NCBI GenBank assembly: GCA_946800325.1
Contig: OX326957.1
Location: forward strand, 16,366,591-16,430,590
DNA from: Luzula sylvatica
Lineage: Eukaryota; Streptophyta; Magnoliopsida; Poales; Juncaceae
Length of the DNA stretch: 64,000 nt
Direction: 5' to 3'
Each line of letters opens with the position of its first letter. Position 1 is the stretch's first letter. Below are positions 49,127 to 61,690 of the stretch, one piece after another. The notes under the pieces are model-generated. The model had not been told where the DNA came from and made no database searches. It was given only the letters and a program-made list of their open reading frames with translations. Made by a program: the position numbers and the translations under genes.

Positions 49127-50598
49127 GGCAACAATTAGCACCTTTCGCTCTCTTTATTCCTCCTTTTCTGCTATATCAATATTTTCTCTCAAGAAATGTT
49201 AGTTGTGTGTGTGTGGTTTTTGGGGGAGTAGATAAAATGCAAGAAGCAAGAGATAGCAATTAGCATTGACTTGGAAATTGATTTCAGTAGCTTGAACGTT
49301 TTTTTTATTTTTTATGATAATCCGTAGGTAGTTGCTTGCACGAATTATTCGAATTCAAGTCAATGAAAGGGGATATTATTTACAAACACATCCAAGTAAA
49401 AGCTCAAAATATAATGGGTACTTCAGGATATTTTTCCAAAACAGATTCATGTAAAATATCAAAATATAATGGGTAGTTCGAGTATATTGTATTTGCCTTC
49501 AAATACAACTCATTGAATTTGAAGATGTATTTTGGAATAGAAAATTTGTGTCCTCACTTACTAAGGAGGTGTTTGACAACTAGAATTTGAGTTGGAATTT
49601 GGATTATAAAATTCTCCATTATCAAAATTTTTTGTTTGGCATGTCTTCAAAACATAAAAATATAATTAGAAGATTCAAGAATTTTCTATTTGCATCCTTA
49701 TGCTCTATAGGTCAAAGCTAATCCGTGAAGATCAACAATATTAAGAAAATTATATGCATTTATTACTTGCTTAATCAATGAATGCGGGATTAGTGCGGGT
49801 TATTTAATGCGGGTTGTCTAACTTTCATTGCCGCGAAGATAGGCCCTCTTTGTTTTTGATGTGCCTAATGGAATTCTTAATTAATTAACTAAAGACAGTT
49901 GTACAAAACAAACATACGTAACCCATCTTCCCCTTTCTCTTAATTAATAAAAAAAGTATCATGTAAGAAAACCCGCCCTTAAATATAATAATATGGGAAA
50001 TTTCGTGCGACCTTACTTACATTTTGTTTATTCAAGCAATGTAATTATATTCAGTTATCACCTCTATATAAAAAAAAAGAGTTCTATCATACATCATTTT
50101 ACAAGAGTATTTTGGATATTTTAACACGTCCTATTCAGTTATCTCACATCTTTTCTTTGCATGTAATATCCTCAAAATGTAATTCCTCAACAAACTAAAA
50201 TCCCAATTTGATGAAAAAATTAAGATGTTTAATCTTTTTGATTTGTAGATCAACATTTCTCTCTCCTATAATGAAAATTAATAATAACATTTTTTATTAT
50301 GTGATAATTATTAAATTCATATATTTAAACATTATTATATGTATTATTGTAATAATATATAATAATTATATTATAAAAAAATATTATATTATAATTATTA
50401 TATGAATAAAATTAATATAATATTATATATATTATTGAAATAATATTTAATAATTACATTATAAAAATAATAAATTATATCGATATACTTAATATTGTAT
50501 TATATATTTTGGGTATACATCATAACAATAATATATTATATCGATATAATTAATGTTATATTATAAATTTTATGGTATAGTATTACTAAATGGATAAA

Positions 50599-50668
<70 letters not shown>

Positions 50669-50683
50669 TATTATTATATAATC
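49127..50683. other. Upstream region of the CNL gene and microsatellite
   Basis: The first several hundred bases should hold the CNL promoter (minus strand). A GT run lies at about 49205-49216. No TATA box was confidently chosen. A long ATA/AAT microsatellite at about 50599-50668 adjoins the next retrotransposon. The rest is AT-rich with no gene recognised. Confidence 0.5.
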
Positions 50684-50904
50684 TGAAAGAAAATATGGCT
50701 TAAGAATTAACTTGGAAGAATTTATATAAATAGGCAAATCTGCAGTCAGAATTGGGTTCGTTCGAACGAACTATATGAGTGCGTTCTAACGGACTTATTC
50801 GTGACAGTCAGATTTGGGTTAATTCGAACGAACTAATTAAGTGCGTTCGAACGAACTGGGTTCGTTCGAACGAACCATTTAGGTGCGTTCGAACTGACCT
50901 AATT

Positions 50905-50975
<71 letters not shown>

Positions 50976-51370
50976 CTGATTTCGTTTTAACCTAAGCTAA
51001 TTTTCGAGTTTAGGGTTTTGAGCCGCCGTTTCTCTTTTCTTCTTCCACAGAACTTTAGATTAGATCTAGAGAGATTGAGAGGGAGATTGGAGCAAAGATC
51101 TTGAGAGAATCGATCGTGACGGCGACTAGAACGACGTTGGCGATTCCGATCGGTCGAAATCGAGGTGGACGCAAGTAGAGGGTTTGCACGAGCATTCCTT
51201 GGAGAAGGTTCATCGATTGGAGAAGAAGGCATCACGTACTAACTTGTACGAGGTAATTCTCCGAAACTCTTCCTTTTCGTTGGTTTTCGGGCGTGATCCC
51301 AGTAGAATTAGGTTACGCATGCGAGAATAATTCCGCTGCAAACTTTGATAAACGTGTGCGTAACCCTACA
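50684..51370 (+). mobile_element. 5' LTR of the family B Copia retrotransposon
   Basis: The 687-bp LTR begins TGAAAGAAAATATGG and ends CGTAACCCTACA, like the solo LTR at 3181-3812. It contains six or so TTCGTTCGAACGAA-type palindromes (50755-50895). Where the solo copy has a short TATATATATA box, this one has an uninterrupted (TA)33 at 50907-50972. The 5-bp flank is taatc (50679-50683). The 3' partner LTR is not in the window. Confidence 0.92.
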
Positions 51371-51371
51371 G

Positions 51372-51383
51372 TGGTATCAGAGC
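51372..51383 (+). other. Primer-binding site, initiator tRNA-Met type
   Basis: TGGTATCAGAGC starts one base after the LTR and is complementary to the 3' end of plant initiator tRNA-Met, the usual minus-strand primer of Ty1-copia elements. Confidence 0.9.
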
Positions 51384-52841
51384 AATCGCTCGCTAAAACC
51401 ATCGAAAATCGATGTTTTAATTCGAATTTAGGAAATTCTAGAATTTTTGGGCTAAATTGCAAAATTACACAAAATTGAGCAAATATATTTGATAGGAAGA
51501 CCTTTAATAAATCAATTATTGGATATTTGATGTTATTAAAGTGTTAAACATATTGTATCTGTTGAAAAATTAGATTTTCAGAACGAAACGACAAAAAAAT
51601 CAGGTTTTCAGAAAAACTGACAGATTAACGTTCGTTCGAACGAATCTAGGGTTCGTTCCAACGGACTGAACGAAACCTAGGGTTAGTTCGAACGAACTTG
51701 GAGTTGCGTTCGAACGAACCTGAGGTGAAATTTTTTTTCTGTCGTGCGTTCGAACGAACTTGGAGTTGCGTTCGAATGAAATGAATTCTGTAAAAAAATA
51801 AAAAAAGAGTAAAAAGTGAAATTTTTTTTTTCTGTCGTTCGTTCAAACGAACTTGGAGTTGCGTTCGAACGAACAAAATTCTGGACAACCAATTTTTTTT
51901 CTGTCAAAAATGCCCAATAATTTAAAATTTCCAATTTATAAATTCGATTTGGTATAACATATAGCCTAAAACGGGGATGATTGTCTGTGAATGCTTGTAT
52001 GTGTGTTGTGTGGGGGCCGGTGAGCTTTCCAAATTGTATTTTATTTAATTATGTGGGGACCGGTTAGTCTTCCAAAGTTGTAATAAAATAAAATAGGTTT
52101 AGTTTTGAAGAGGGACCTTCAAGGCAAGACGACACGACACGACACAAAGATTGGATCTTCAAGAAAAGCAAGGGATCATCTTGGGTTTTAGGGTTGGGAA
52201 TTTAGGGTTTTATGATTGCTCATAAAACTTAAAGGCCAATATGCTATACCATAATATTTTATTTATTATTGTGAATGAATAAAATAAATGATTTTAAAAA
52301 AAAAGAAAATCCTCCCACGTAATTGTCAAGTCAATTACCTCCCCAAGTGGAACCTTCAAGACTAGTGTTTGTTTATCTGTGTTGCATGGCCATAGTTTGG
52401 CACAGATTTACACGTGCGTAGCAAGGAAGGCATGCATTGATTAGGAATTGATGTGTTGCATGGCCATAGTCTGGCATATCAATTCGCTGATTGAATGATA
52501 CTCCATTTGTGGTTTGGACTTGACCAATTTGCTAGCTAGGCTACGATTTGGGGCAAGGAGTGAGGTACACACTCTGGTTTTGAGTTGGACTCAATACCGG
52601 ACCTCACGAATAAAGCAACAATCATCTTGGAGATGATTGGACACCGTCCTACCCGACGTGACGTATTTTCTGAGTGGTTGGCCATAGTCACCTTAGAAAT
52701 ACGTTAAATAGGGATCTTGTCCATTATGAGATTTAAGGTATGAAATGATAAAATAATGGGTATTTCAGGTTATTTAAAAATGAATTTTATATATAAAAGA
52801 CCACGTTATTAATTACATTATTTTTCAAAATTCTAGAATTC
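51384..52841 (+). mobile_element. Untranslated leader of the family B Copia element
   Basis: 1.46 kb lie between the primer site and the gag start. 51630-51880 repeats TTCGTTCGAACGAAC palindromes within a unit of about 90 bp that also has tgaaattttttttctgtcg. 52000-52085 holds a twofold repeat (tgtggggRccggt). Three copies of GGCCATAGT (52384-52402, 52458-52476, 52678-52690) precede the gag start. No coding sequence. Confidence 0.75.
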
Positions 52842-55097
52842 ATGGATTTACCAAGTAATAACCGCTTTAGTTTGCGTTCCATTTTGGAAAGGGAACGAAT
52901 GAACGGAAAGAATTTTCTCGACTGGCAGATGAATCTGGGATTCGTTCTGAAACAGGAAGGAAAGGCACATGTCTTGGAGACGCCTATCCCTCCTGTGCCA
53001 GGGGATGACGCAACTGGGGATGCCATATTCGAATATACGACCATGATGGACGATTCGAATGATGTCACATGCCTCATGTTGGCTACTATGACTCCTGAAT
53101 ATCAAATACAGTTTGAGAAACAGGATGCATACGAGATCATGAAACAGCTCAGGGAGATGTTTCAGGTTCAAGCAAGGGTGGAGAAGTATCAGGCTCTTGG
53201 CAATACGACGCAATGCAAGATGCAAGATGGTACGCCCGTTAGCTCGCACCTTCTCAAGATGAAAGGATATTTCGATCATCTTGAGAGGCTTGGCATGAAA
53301 TTCGAGGTGGAGTTACAATCTGATTTGATCATGTTGTCACTGCCACCGAGTTTTGATTCGTTCATTTCGCATTTCCACATGTTAGACACGAAAAGGAATA
53401 TTCCCCAACTTTTCGCAATGTTGAGAACATACGAAAATGACATGAAACCACATTACAAGATGTCTAGGACTTCGGAGGTATTGATGGTTGAAGTGAAGAG
53501 TCCAAGCAATGGGAACAAAAACAAGAAGAGGAAGGCAAAGGGCAACAAGCTTGCACCTAAGTCCGTGAGCAAGAAAGCCAAGGATGACAAGAAGTGTTTC
53601 CACTGCCTCAAGGAGGGGCATTGGAAGCGTGATTGCGAGATCTTCCTGAGGGATCAGAGCAAGCAAAAGACCGCTTCCTTGGACACACCGGCATCAGGTA
53701 TTTCCGTTATCGAATCTTATTTATTTACTTCATCATCATGGGTGTTGGACACTGGATGTGGGACTCATATTTGTAATAATATGCAGGACCTAAGAAGTAG
53801 AAGATCGTTGATTCGTGGCGAAGTTGACTTACGCGTCGGGAATGGAGCTCGAGTAGCAGCATTAGCCGAAGGGACGTATGATTTAACTTTGCCAAATGGA
53901 CTTATTTTAGTTTTGGATAATTGTTGTTATGTACCTACTTTGAGTAGGAGTATTATTTCTGTTTCGAGACTTATTGCGGATGGATATGAATTAGTTATTG
54001 GTACTAATGATTGTTTTATTCGCAAGAATGACATTTTATTTAGTAATGTTCTAGTTGAAAATGGTCTATATGTCTTGGATTTAGAAAATAACAACAATAA
54101 TCAGTCCATTTATAACATAAATACTACTCAAACTAATGAAACATACTCATGGCATTGTCGTCTCGGACACATAAACGAGAAACGCATTGCTAGACTCCAA
54201 ATGGATGGAGTGCTAGATTCTTTTGACTTAGAGTCAATAGAAAATTGCGAATATTGTTTGATGGGTAAGATGACAAAAACACCTTTCTCAAAGAAAGGAG
54301 AAAGATCGAAAGATGTGTTGGCCCTCATACATTCCGATGTATGTGGACCGATGAGTGTCGAGGCTAGAAATGGGTATCGCTACTTTGTGACTTTTACTGA
54401 CGATTATAGTAGATATGGTTATCTATACTTAATGCGTCACAAAAGTGAAACTTTTGTGAAATTCAAAGAGTTTCAACACGAAGTAGAACTTCAACTGGGC
54501 AAGAAAGTAAAAGCCATTCGATCGGATCGAGGTGGTGAATACTTGAGCTATGAGTTTGAGGACTATCTTCGAGATTGTGGTATAGTATCACATTGGACTC
54601 CACCCGGTACACCCCAATGGAATGGAGTGTCCGAGAGGAGGAATCGAACCTTGTTAGACATGGTTCGCTCGATGATGAGTCGAACAGATTTGCCAAAGTC
54701 ATTTTGGGGTTTCGCGCTTCAAACGGCCGCTCATATACTGAATAGAATTCCGTCCAAATCGGTTGAAAAGACACCATATGAATTATGGTATCGCATGGTG
54801 CCATCATTGTCTTATCTTAAGATTTGGGGTTGCGAGGCATACGTCAAAAGGTTATTGACGGAAAAACTCGAGCCAAGATCAGACAAGTGTTTATTTGTGG
54901 GGTATCCTCAAGAAACAAAAGGATACTACTTTTACTTGCCTAGCGAAAACAAGGTTTTCGTGGCTCGACGAGGACACTTCTTAGAGAAGGAATTCCTAGA
55001 TCGTCAAGCCAGTGGGAGTAAAATTGATCTCGAAGAAATTCGAGAACCACAAAGTGAACAAGTTGATTTGGAACAAGATTCTGAGTTACCATTGTAA
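52842..55097 (+). CDS. Copia gag-protease-integrase polyprotein (family B element)
   Basis: A 751-residue open frame. Gag occupies about residues 1-250, with a CCHC zinc knuckle CFHCLKEGHWKRDC (252-265). The protease active site is WVLDTGCGTHIC (DTG 303-305). The GAG-pre-integrase zinc-binding region has H438, H443, C469 and C472. The integrase core has D499 (IHSDVCGP), D562 (RSDRGGEY) and E598 (GVSERRNR), so the catalytic triad is intact. The domain order protease-integrase-RT is diagnostic of Ty1-copia. ATG 52842 follows the leader directly. Translation stops at a cluster of stops starting at 55095 that separates it from RT in the same frame, so the element can no longer make a full polyprotein. 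Confidence 0.93.
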   Translation: MDLPSNNRFSLRSILERERMNGKNFLDWQMNLGFVLKQEGKAHVLETPIPPVPGDDATGDAIFEYTTMMDDSNDVTCLMLATMTPEYQIQFEKQDAYEIMKQLREMFQVQARVEKYQALGNTTQCKMQDGTPVSSHLLKMKGYFDHLERLGMKFEVELQSDLIMLSLPPSFDSFISHFHMLDTKRNIPQLFAMLRTYENDMKPHYKMSRTSEVLMVEVKSPSNGNKNKKRKAKGNKLAPKSVSKKAKDDKKCFHCLKEGHWKRDCEIFLRDQSKQKTASLDTPASGISVIESYLFTSSSWVLDTGCGTHICNNMQDLRSRRSLIRGEVDLRVGNGARVAALAEGTYDLTLPNGLILVLDNCCYVPTLSRSIISVSRLIADGYELVIGTNDCFIRKNDILFSNVLVENGLYVLDLENNNNNQSIYNINTTQTNETYSWHCRLGHINEKRIARLQMDGVLDSFDLESIENCEYCLMGKMTKTPFSKKGERSKDVLALIHSDVCGPMSVEARNGYRYFVTFTDDYSRYGYLYLMRHKSETFVKFKEFQHEVELQLGKKVKAIRSDRGGEYLSYEFEDYLRDCGIVSHWTPPGTPQWNGVSERRNRTLLDMVRSMMSRTDLPKSFWGFALQTAAHILNRIPSKSVEKTPYELWYRMVPSLSYLKIWGCEAYVKRLLTEKLEPRSDKCLFVGYPQETKGYYFYLPSENKVFVARRGHFLEKEFLDRQASGSKIDLEEIREPQSEQVDLEQDSELPL

Positions 55098-55969
55098 TGA
55101 CGATAATGACGATAATCTGGTAGGAATCGTCAACAACCTGAGAGATATGGATTTCTCATTAGTAATGACGATAATGAGTTGACTTTAGATGATGAGCCAA
55201 CCTCCTACAAAGGTGCTATGTCTAGCTTGGATTCCTCGAAATGGCATGAAGCCATGAAAACCGAGATCCAGTCCATGTATGATAATAAGGTTTGGAATCT
55301 TATTGATCTACCTAATGGTGCTAAAACCGTTGGGTGCAAATGGGTTTTCAAGAAGAAAACCGACATGGATGGTAATGTACACACTTTTAAAGCAAGACTG
55401 GTGGCGAAATGTTTCAAGCAAATTCATGGTATAGACTATGATGAAACGTTTTCTCCAGTAGCCATGTTTAAAAGTATTCGCATTCTTCTAGCAATAGCTG
55501 CATATCACGATTATGAGATATGGCAGATGGATGTCAAAACCGCTTTCCTTAACGGGAACCTTACCGAGGATGTGTATATGACACAACCGGAGGGTTTTGT
55601 CGATCCAAAGAATAAAAATAAAGTGTGCAAGCTTGTGAAATCCATTTATGGATTAAAACAAGCATCTTGTGCGTGGAACATACGATTCGATGAGGTCATC
55701 GCAAAATATGGTTTCATTCAAAATATCGAGGAACCATGTGTATACAAGAAATTCAGTGGGAGTTCGGTCGTATTCCTCATCTTGTACGTGGACGACATCT
55801 TACTCATTGGAAATGACATCCCAATGCTTAACCAGGTTAAGGCATATTTGGGTAGTCAATTCGCAATGAAGGACTTAGGAGAAGCCGCCTATATTTTAGG
55901 GGTGAAGATCTATAGAGATAGATCGAGGAGACTTCTCGGACTAAGTCAAAGTACATATATTGACAAAGT
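55098..55969 (+). pseudogene. Copia reverse transcriptase, truncated by a nested insertion
   Basis: The frame continues from gag-integrase after several in-frame stops (55095-55115), then runs open from about 55116. RT motifs are intact: KWHEAMKTEIQSMYDNKVW, GCKWVFKKK, KARLVAK, QMDVKTAFLNG, YMTQPEGF, SIYGLKQA and the catalytic YVDD (LILYVDDILLIG). It ends after QSTYIDKV at 55969, where the family A LTR begins. RNase H and the 3' LTR are missing and should lie beyond the inserted element, outside the window. Confidence 0.9.
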
Positions 55970-57032
55970 TGTTGGGAATTCACCCGTCCCCGGGCCCGCG
56001 CAGCGGATATGAAGGCCCGGTCCGGTTCCCTAAATCCAAGATCACGCCATGACTTCGAGGGTACGATGCAATAGAAGGATAGACGATTACCAGCGTGAAA
56101 TTGATCACGCACGAAGGGTTGATCGCTCGCATCCTTTTCTTCCTTCGGTGTCACGTTGGTGACTAGCCCGTGTGTCCCATACCACACGTCTCCCACCGTC
56201 TTGACACGCCTCGGGTTGTCTACGTGCGTTCCATGACCGCATGCTTCCACAGCCCGTTACTCGATTCGCTCGTTTCCGTCTCCGGCAGATTTCGTTCCTC
56301 CGAATCGATCACAACCGAAAGAGCCCCAGATGTTGCTCCTCTACTTGTATCCACCTTGACTCGTAAGACGTCGGTCGCGGGTGCAACTGCCTAGACGATG
56401 CACCGGCGAACTTGCTCGATTGATTGATTCTCTATACCGGAAAACACCTTTTCACGGTTTCTCTCTTTTACACCCTTTCTCTCTCTAGAAAGTTGTCTCA
56501 CAATTCTCTGGAATATTCTGAATTAATTAACTGAATTAACCACCCCAGATGAGAGAGAAAAATCCTATTTATATCATATAGGATTAGGATTGGCCAAAAG
56601 ACATGTATATCCAATATACACTCTTTCACACAGAAAGTTGCATGTATCTGTCCAGTATTCTGTCCATACGAAATTGGTAAATTCCTCTGAAAGAACATCA
56701 CCCAACACGAAAGTTGTAGATAATCTTATTATCTACACGACCCAATTTGGCTTGGTCCAATTGGAGTTCGTATGCAAAAGTTGTGACTGTTTTACTAACT
56801 GTATGTCATACTGTTGCAGCCTTTCGGTATTTCATAGCAACGACACTGATACTTCGTTCATATGAAATATATTTCTATATGAAGGTTGTAGATAATCTTA
56901 TTATCTATCTAACCCAATTTGAACCATTCAAATTGGATTTTCCTACTGAAAGATATGACCATGAATGTACGCTTACATTCGTTTATCCTTGTGTACACTT
57001 TTACGGTTGATCCTGAAACTGTATTTCCTTCA
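55970..57032 (-). mobile_element. 3' LTR of the nested family A retrotransposon
   Basis: The 1063-bp LTR (minus strand) begins TGAAGGAAAT at 57032 and ends GAATTCCCAACA at 55970. It is inserted inside the RT of the family B element. The five bases before it are aaagt; the matching duplication would be off-window. The first 526 bases match 63475-64000 with three substitutions and no gaps by eye. The U3 near-palindromes are at 56718-56734 and 56890-56906. An open frame across its GC-rich end is not a gene. Confidence 0.92.
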
Positions 57033-57043
57033 GTCTCCCACTC
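57033..57043 (-). other. Polypurine tract of the nested family A element
   Basis: On the minus strand GAGTGGGAGAC directly precedes the LTR start, matching the tract at 841-851 of the left copy. It primes plus-strand synthesis. Confidence 0.75.
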
Positions 57044-58429
57044 AATTTCAGATCTACCTAAAATGTACTCATGCATATCAAATATGCACGATTTTAGAGA
57101 ATATAGCTCGCGTATCAAATACCAAGCCACGCACATCTTATGTGCCAATTTTATAATCAAGCCCGACTTAGTACGACTCGTTGTGTGACCAGGTAGGTTC
57201 GGTTAACGATGGCAGTAGGCTGTTTCCATAGCACTACAAGCCCATGAGAGGGATCTAGTCACTCCATCATGGCTACCCATGTCAACACGAAGAATGATTG
57301 TGATCATTGTGCCTATCTCGAATAGCGGTCATTAGTTCTCTTGTTAGCGATATCTGTTAATCAAAAGGCATGGTTATAGTCATCCTTATATTTTGATTAA
57401 CTATACTTATTCCTCGAGTCCGAATTGAGTTAACAAATTTCAATCGATATTAACCGTTAATATCATTGACTGTGGCCACAGTTTTCGTTAATCAATCCAT
57501 CGAGTGGCCAAAGAGATATCTCTTCCTTTCGGAATAAACAATTCCTATCTTGGAGACTCACATTGAATTCCGTGTTTCGGACAATACCCAATGATGACCG
57601 TTTTAACTCCCTGTTACGGTGAGCGTAAGATCATATCAAAGCATTGTGTTACGCACGTAACGCAATCAATGGTCCCCTCAAGTATGAAGAACCTAATACC
57701 CTACTCGTCGCGAGTCCATCTATAATGACTAAACCATGTCATGGTCTCGCGGCTTCGGTCATATCCTATATATGTCACCTAGCATATATCTACGTTCCCG
57801 ATTCGACAAACACCTTTGTCCAATGATTAGCAAAACATAATCATCTCCTCGGCTAACGTACTAGTGTACGCGTTCAGTCTATTCCCTTGTAATAGAAATG
57901 CTTCTCTCTTAAGCAAACTGACCCGCGACTAGGGATGTTTAGAAATGAAACTTTAAGTGTGACGGTTTCGCTGCACATGGTCCTCAACCATGTCGACGTC
58001 CACACAAGTTCAAATCAAGGTTCATGCAATCATATTACACAACCCCGCACACAGTTTTCATATAAGGTGAATGCATGAAAATTTAAGTAAACAAAAATTT
58101 TAAAAGGGATGCATTCATACGGATTAAGTATTTAGGTGATACAACGTTTACCTATGGGTATCTCCATACCCACAACCTGCGAGGACTATCGTATTAGATA
58201 ACTACACTCTACTCTCTTCTTCCTCCTCTAGGTATCTCCATACCCATAGTCATCGCATGACAGTCACGCGCGACAAGAGAGAGCGGTTTTGTAAACGGTT
58301 CCGCACGTTGCCGTTAGTGTTAATCAACATCAGGTTTGGAACATTTCCAATACCTACGATCACATCATTTCATAAAATTTCATGGATCAATGAAATTTTC
58401 TGAGTATTGGCTAGAAGTGGTTGTGACCT

Positions 58430-61400
58430 CGGCATTTTTGTCTTGTACTATTGCGTGTCATGCAATATACAACCATAAATCCGATAACTCGTGACTACTC
58501 GAGTTTGGTCATGTATCCTTGATCCATACCGCTTCCTTTTGTGATTCATAACCACAATATACTCGCCCCCGTAAATAGATTCATTATTGGTCATGTGGAA
58601 CCTTTCCACATAACCATGTTTTCGTTTAAGCAAATCATGTACACACTTTGTGATCGAAAGTCGTGCTACATATTTGGACGTGCTAAAATCTTTGGAAACT
58701 GTCGTTGTTATAACTCTTTATAACCAACACGTCATCCACACCATTATAGATAAAATAGAATCCTGAATTCTTTTGTAAAGTATTCAAGAATAACATTCAT
58801 CGCTATCAATACAAATCCCGATGAATTTAAATATACATAACCATTATGTATATATATATGTATAACCATTATACATTCACAAGAGTTAGTCTCATGTAAT
58901 CGCATTACATTCAAACTCGTGTGATTCCTTGGATTTTATTGACGGTGAATTAGACGCTTCATCTATATGACATCTAGCCACATACATATCATGACAGATA
59001 TAATAGATCCTCACATCGAATGTAAAGCATCATATTTTTATTTCGCCCTGCTGGATGTCTCACATCGAGCCGTAGAAAATTTCTGCCATTCGACATCTCT
59101 ATTTAACTCCGCCAAGGAGTTATATGTTGAAAACCTTTTTCAACAATATGTCGATATACGTGCTATAATATAGAATGAGGAACTTCTTAGATCTATCCTA
59201 TAGATCTTCACGCTTAATTCATAAGAGGTCTCGCCTAAATTTTGTGTCGTTACAAGAAATATAACGCGGCTCCCACTAACCTTCATGTGTACACAAAGTT
59301 TCCATTCATTCCGACAATTTTATAGCAATTTATAACTTCATCAAAACGAATATTCCAATTCCGAGAAGCTTTCTCTAATCCATCATATGGATCGTTAAAT
59401 CGTGCATATCTTATCCCCGATTCTTATGAATCGACAAAACTGTAAGGTTGTGTCAAGTACACATCCTTTCATAAAATTTCTGTCAAGAAATTCGGTTTTG
59501 ACATCAATTTTGCCACATCACATAGTCATAATACACAACCATGTCAAGCAGAATTTCGAGAATGTGAAAGCATGGCAACATGCGAAAACGTTTCTTCATA
59601 GTCCGACTATGAAATTCTTGAAACTCTTCGCTACGAGCCTCACTTTGCATATATGCGTATTCCTATCAATGTAGGTTCTTCATCTTGAAAAACCCACTCA
59701 CATTTCACGGGTCTAACCTAGAAAGTGATGAAATCAAGTTCTGAACTTGATAATTTACATGGATCGAATCTCAGATTTCATGACACCATGTCATGTGAAA
59801 TCAACTTTTCATAGCATCCTTGTAGGATATCGAATCATCATATGATTTCGATCTATCATCATTAGCCACGATAAATCCGTATTTACCGGCTTATGATATA
59901 GCCTACTTGATCTACGAAAAATTCCTTTGTGTGTTCGACTTGCGTTCATCAACTCTTGATGAAGCCATGTCAACTTTCATCGGTACAATGTTCATTTTGA
60001 AATCTCGAACTCTTTCGAGATTTATTCTACTCCCACTAACCCGCATAGAGATAAATGGCACCAAGTACCAAACTTGTGCGCATCTAGTCCTCCTCCAAGA
60101 AGGCATCTCTTCGAGCCACGAAAATCTCATTTTCGTCGGGACGTTAGAACTAATACCCTTTAGTTACCTTAATGATATATGTCATAAACGAACAATTTTC
60201 AGATTTGGGATTGAGTTTAACCGAAACAAATTTCGAAATATAATCACATCCACAAATCTGTACAAATGACAACTTCGGAACCATTCCGATCCATATCTAA
60301 TATGGCGTCTTTTATACCGATTAGAAGGTTTATGGTTCATATCATATATGCAACCATTCATTAGTGCCGCTGTCTCAAGGGCGTATCCCCAAAACATTTT
60401 TGGGAGATCCGTTTGACCTATCATTTATCGAACCATGTCCAACATGCGTTCAATTCCTCTTTTCGGACACATCTCAATGTTCCGAAATGAAAATAATCGT
60501 GAAACGATGTCACAATCATGAATGATAATCAATATTTATAACTCAAATATCGCATCTTCGATCCTATCGAATTGCGTAGCTCAAATACTTGCCTCCTCGA
60601 TCGTATCAAAGGGCTTTGATTTTCTTGCTAAGTCGATTTTGTATTTCGTTTTGAAACTCATTGAACCTTTCAAAAGTATCAGCTTCGGCACGCATTAAAC
60701 AGATATTACCATATCTACTTTAACCGTCCGTAAACGTAACAAAATACCGATGGCCTCCTCTTGCCTTGGAACTTATCGGAACATTACATCTAAATATAAT
60801 TTCCAATAATTCGTTGGATCTTTCTCCAACCTTTGGAGAATGATGCCCTTTGTCGTTTTTCCTAATAAATAAGTATCGCATTAATCAATCGGATCTAATT
60901 TGAATGATTCTAGCAATCCATCATATGGAATCTAGATACGCGTATCTCATTCATATGGCCAAGACGGCAATGCCAAAGGAAGCAATCAACTTCTAGGTTT
61001 AATCCTCCTCGGATTTCACCGTTCTTTGAGTCATTAGTTTGGACAACTCCTTGTCCGAACTTTCTGTTTGGAAAATAATTTTCCAAATTACCCTTAGACA
61101 TACATTTCTTTCGATCCTTTCTTTGAATTACAAGGACATCCACGCATCTATATACATTGGATTCCTCGGATACTCCGAGCATCTCCAATTCAATTTTAAA
61201 TCGCATCTCATGCAATTCAGGGATCGACTTATCTATCGAATGCATATGATATTCGGTCACGAAGATCAAATCTCGTACCAACAACACATGAGTGTTAATC
61301 AAAGACCCATAAGGCGTCTCAAAACTAACCAACTCTTTGAGCCGCATTGAACTATTCAACGCGATCTAGCTCTTGAAACTATTTCATGAGCGTTGTATTT

Positions 61401-61690
61401 TATTTTCATATACACCCGAATTCTCAAAACAATTTTGAGAAAACTGCATCTATACATGCCACCACAAGGCACGTAATATTGTTCGATTCCTTCTTAAAGT
61501 GTATCGAACCCGGCTTTATCTAAAGCCAAAGCCTCGAGCCACGAATCTACCATTTTCCGTGTCCAACACGTTCCTTTAAGTCTAAGAACTATTCTTTGAC
61601 TATAAAGGTTAATTACGGTAATTCCGACCCAAAAGCCATCTATCATATCGATCTCATCGATATATATTTGGTGTTTGCTTGAAAACATAA
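58430..61690 (-). pseudogene. Degenerate Copia pol of the nested element
   Basis: Read right to left, broken by many stops and shifts: a GAG-pre-integrase motif (LWHCRLGHMNEIRVSRFHMM, about 60910-60975), an integrase core remnant (HRYFVTFTD, about 60730) and the later integrase segment QTDLPKMFWGYALETAA (60369-60419). Further left, sequence around 59900-60130 sits where the RT N-terminus should be. This follows Ty1-copia order. None of it could be translated as one protein. Confidence 0.75.

Noticed and set aside
50779..50973. Frame ending in a run of Ile-Tyr
   Set aside because: It is simply the (TA)33 microsatellite read as codons.
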